Source of the DNA: an uncultured Desulfurobacterium sp.
GTDB taxonomy: Bacteria > Aquificota > Aquificia > Desulfurobacteriales > Desulfurobacteriaceae
Length of the DNA stretch: 5,544 bases
NCBI GenBank assembly: GCA_913055135.1
Contig: CAJXJV010000099.1
Coordinates: 1 to 5,544, forward strand
Direction: 5' to 3'
Part shown: positions 5,514 to 5,544 of the stretch, in pieces
Layout: each line of letters begins with the position of its first letter
Position numbering within the stretch: the stretch's first letter is position 1
Translations under genes and position numbers: made by a program
The notes under the pieces: model-generated
Database searches by the model: none
The model's input: only the letters and a program-made list of their open reading frames with translations
Told to the model about the DNA's origin: nothing

Positions 5514-5544
5514 ATGTTTCAGGTTATTCCAGCAGTTGATATAA
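5514..5544 (+). CDS. hisA: HisA, partial (5' end only)
   Basis: Only ten codons and one base lie in the window: MFQVIPAVDI. The first beta-strand pattern IPAVD[IL], with the aspartate at residue 9, is the N-terminal signature of phosphoribosylformimino-5-aminoimidazole carboxamide ribotide isomerase (HisA), a TIM-barrel enzyme of histidine synthesis; that Asp is the expected catalytic acid/base residue. HisF would read IPCLDV instead, and TrpF lacks this pattern. A strong AGGAGG precedes it. The 91-base gap from the last intact gene means it could be the tail of the dap operon or have its own promoter; I see no convincing one. Confidence 0.78.
   Translation, partial: MFQVIPAVDI

Noticed and set aside
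5474..5539. 21-codon frame MVRLIHLQISRR... overlapping hisA
   Set aside because: No proper ribosome binding site, and it runs out of frame across the hisA start with no supporting similarity.
1..5544. CRISPR arrays, tRNA/rRNA genes, insertion sequences, intrinsic terminators
   Set aside because: No regularly spaced repeats, tRNA-like cloverleaf sequences, transposase motifs or GC stem plus T-run structures were seen on either strand.

Overview
The window looks like chromosome from a thermophilic, gene-dense bacterium. My best guess is the Aquificota/Desulfurobacteriaceae neighbourhood, at low confidence at family level. The reasons are Lys/Glu-rich proteins, moderate-to-low GC, almost no intergenic DNA, amino-acid genes of different pathways scattered into mixed operons, and HisZ, which implies the short-form HisG system. 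I recognised genes by motif reading only.

Layout. On the minus strand, reading leftwards from about position 2322, thrC (threonine synthase) is followed after 1 base by hisZ (regulatory subunit of ATP phosphoribosyltransferase). A divergent control region of about 94 bases (2323-2416) separates thrC from a rightward operon: dapA, a globin-sensor/PsiE-like membrane protein, dapB, a 77-residue two-helix membrane protein, a 30-residue one-helix microprotein that is easy to miss, a decayed-looking second copy of that microprotein, and the first ten codons of hisA at the right edge. The genes from dapA to the microprotein are locked together by TGATG overlaps (1 base), a 3-base gap and a GTGA overlap (4 bases), so they are very probably co-transcribed and translationally coupled.

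How they work together. DapA and DapB catalyse consecutive steps of the diaminopimelate/lysine branch, and ThrC ends the threonine branch that shares aspartate semialdehyde with DapA. HisZ and HisA belong to histidine synthesis. The outlier is the gene between dapA and dapB. Its N-terminal half is a globin-coupled-sensor domain, with Tyr46 and His98 placed as in HemAT. Its C-terminal part is a four-helix PsiE-family membrane module. It is a candidate heme-based gas or redox sensor with an unusual membrane output, embedded in a housekeeping biosynthetic operon.

The other notable point is at 5330-5505. A 30-codon membrane microprotein gene is followed by a degenerate copy. Conserved codons at both ends of the copy differ almost only at third positions, as expected of sequence once under protein-level selection, but its transmembrane middle is gone and it carries an in-frame TAG. 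No rRNA, tRNA, CRISPR array, insertion sequence or convincing terminator is visible.
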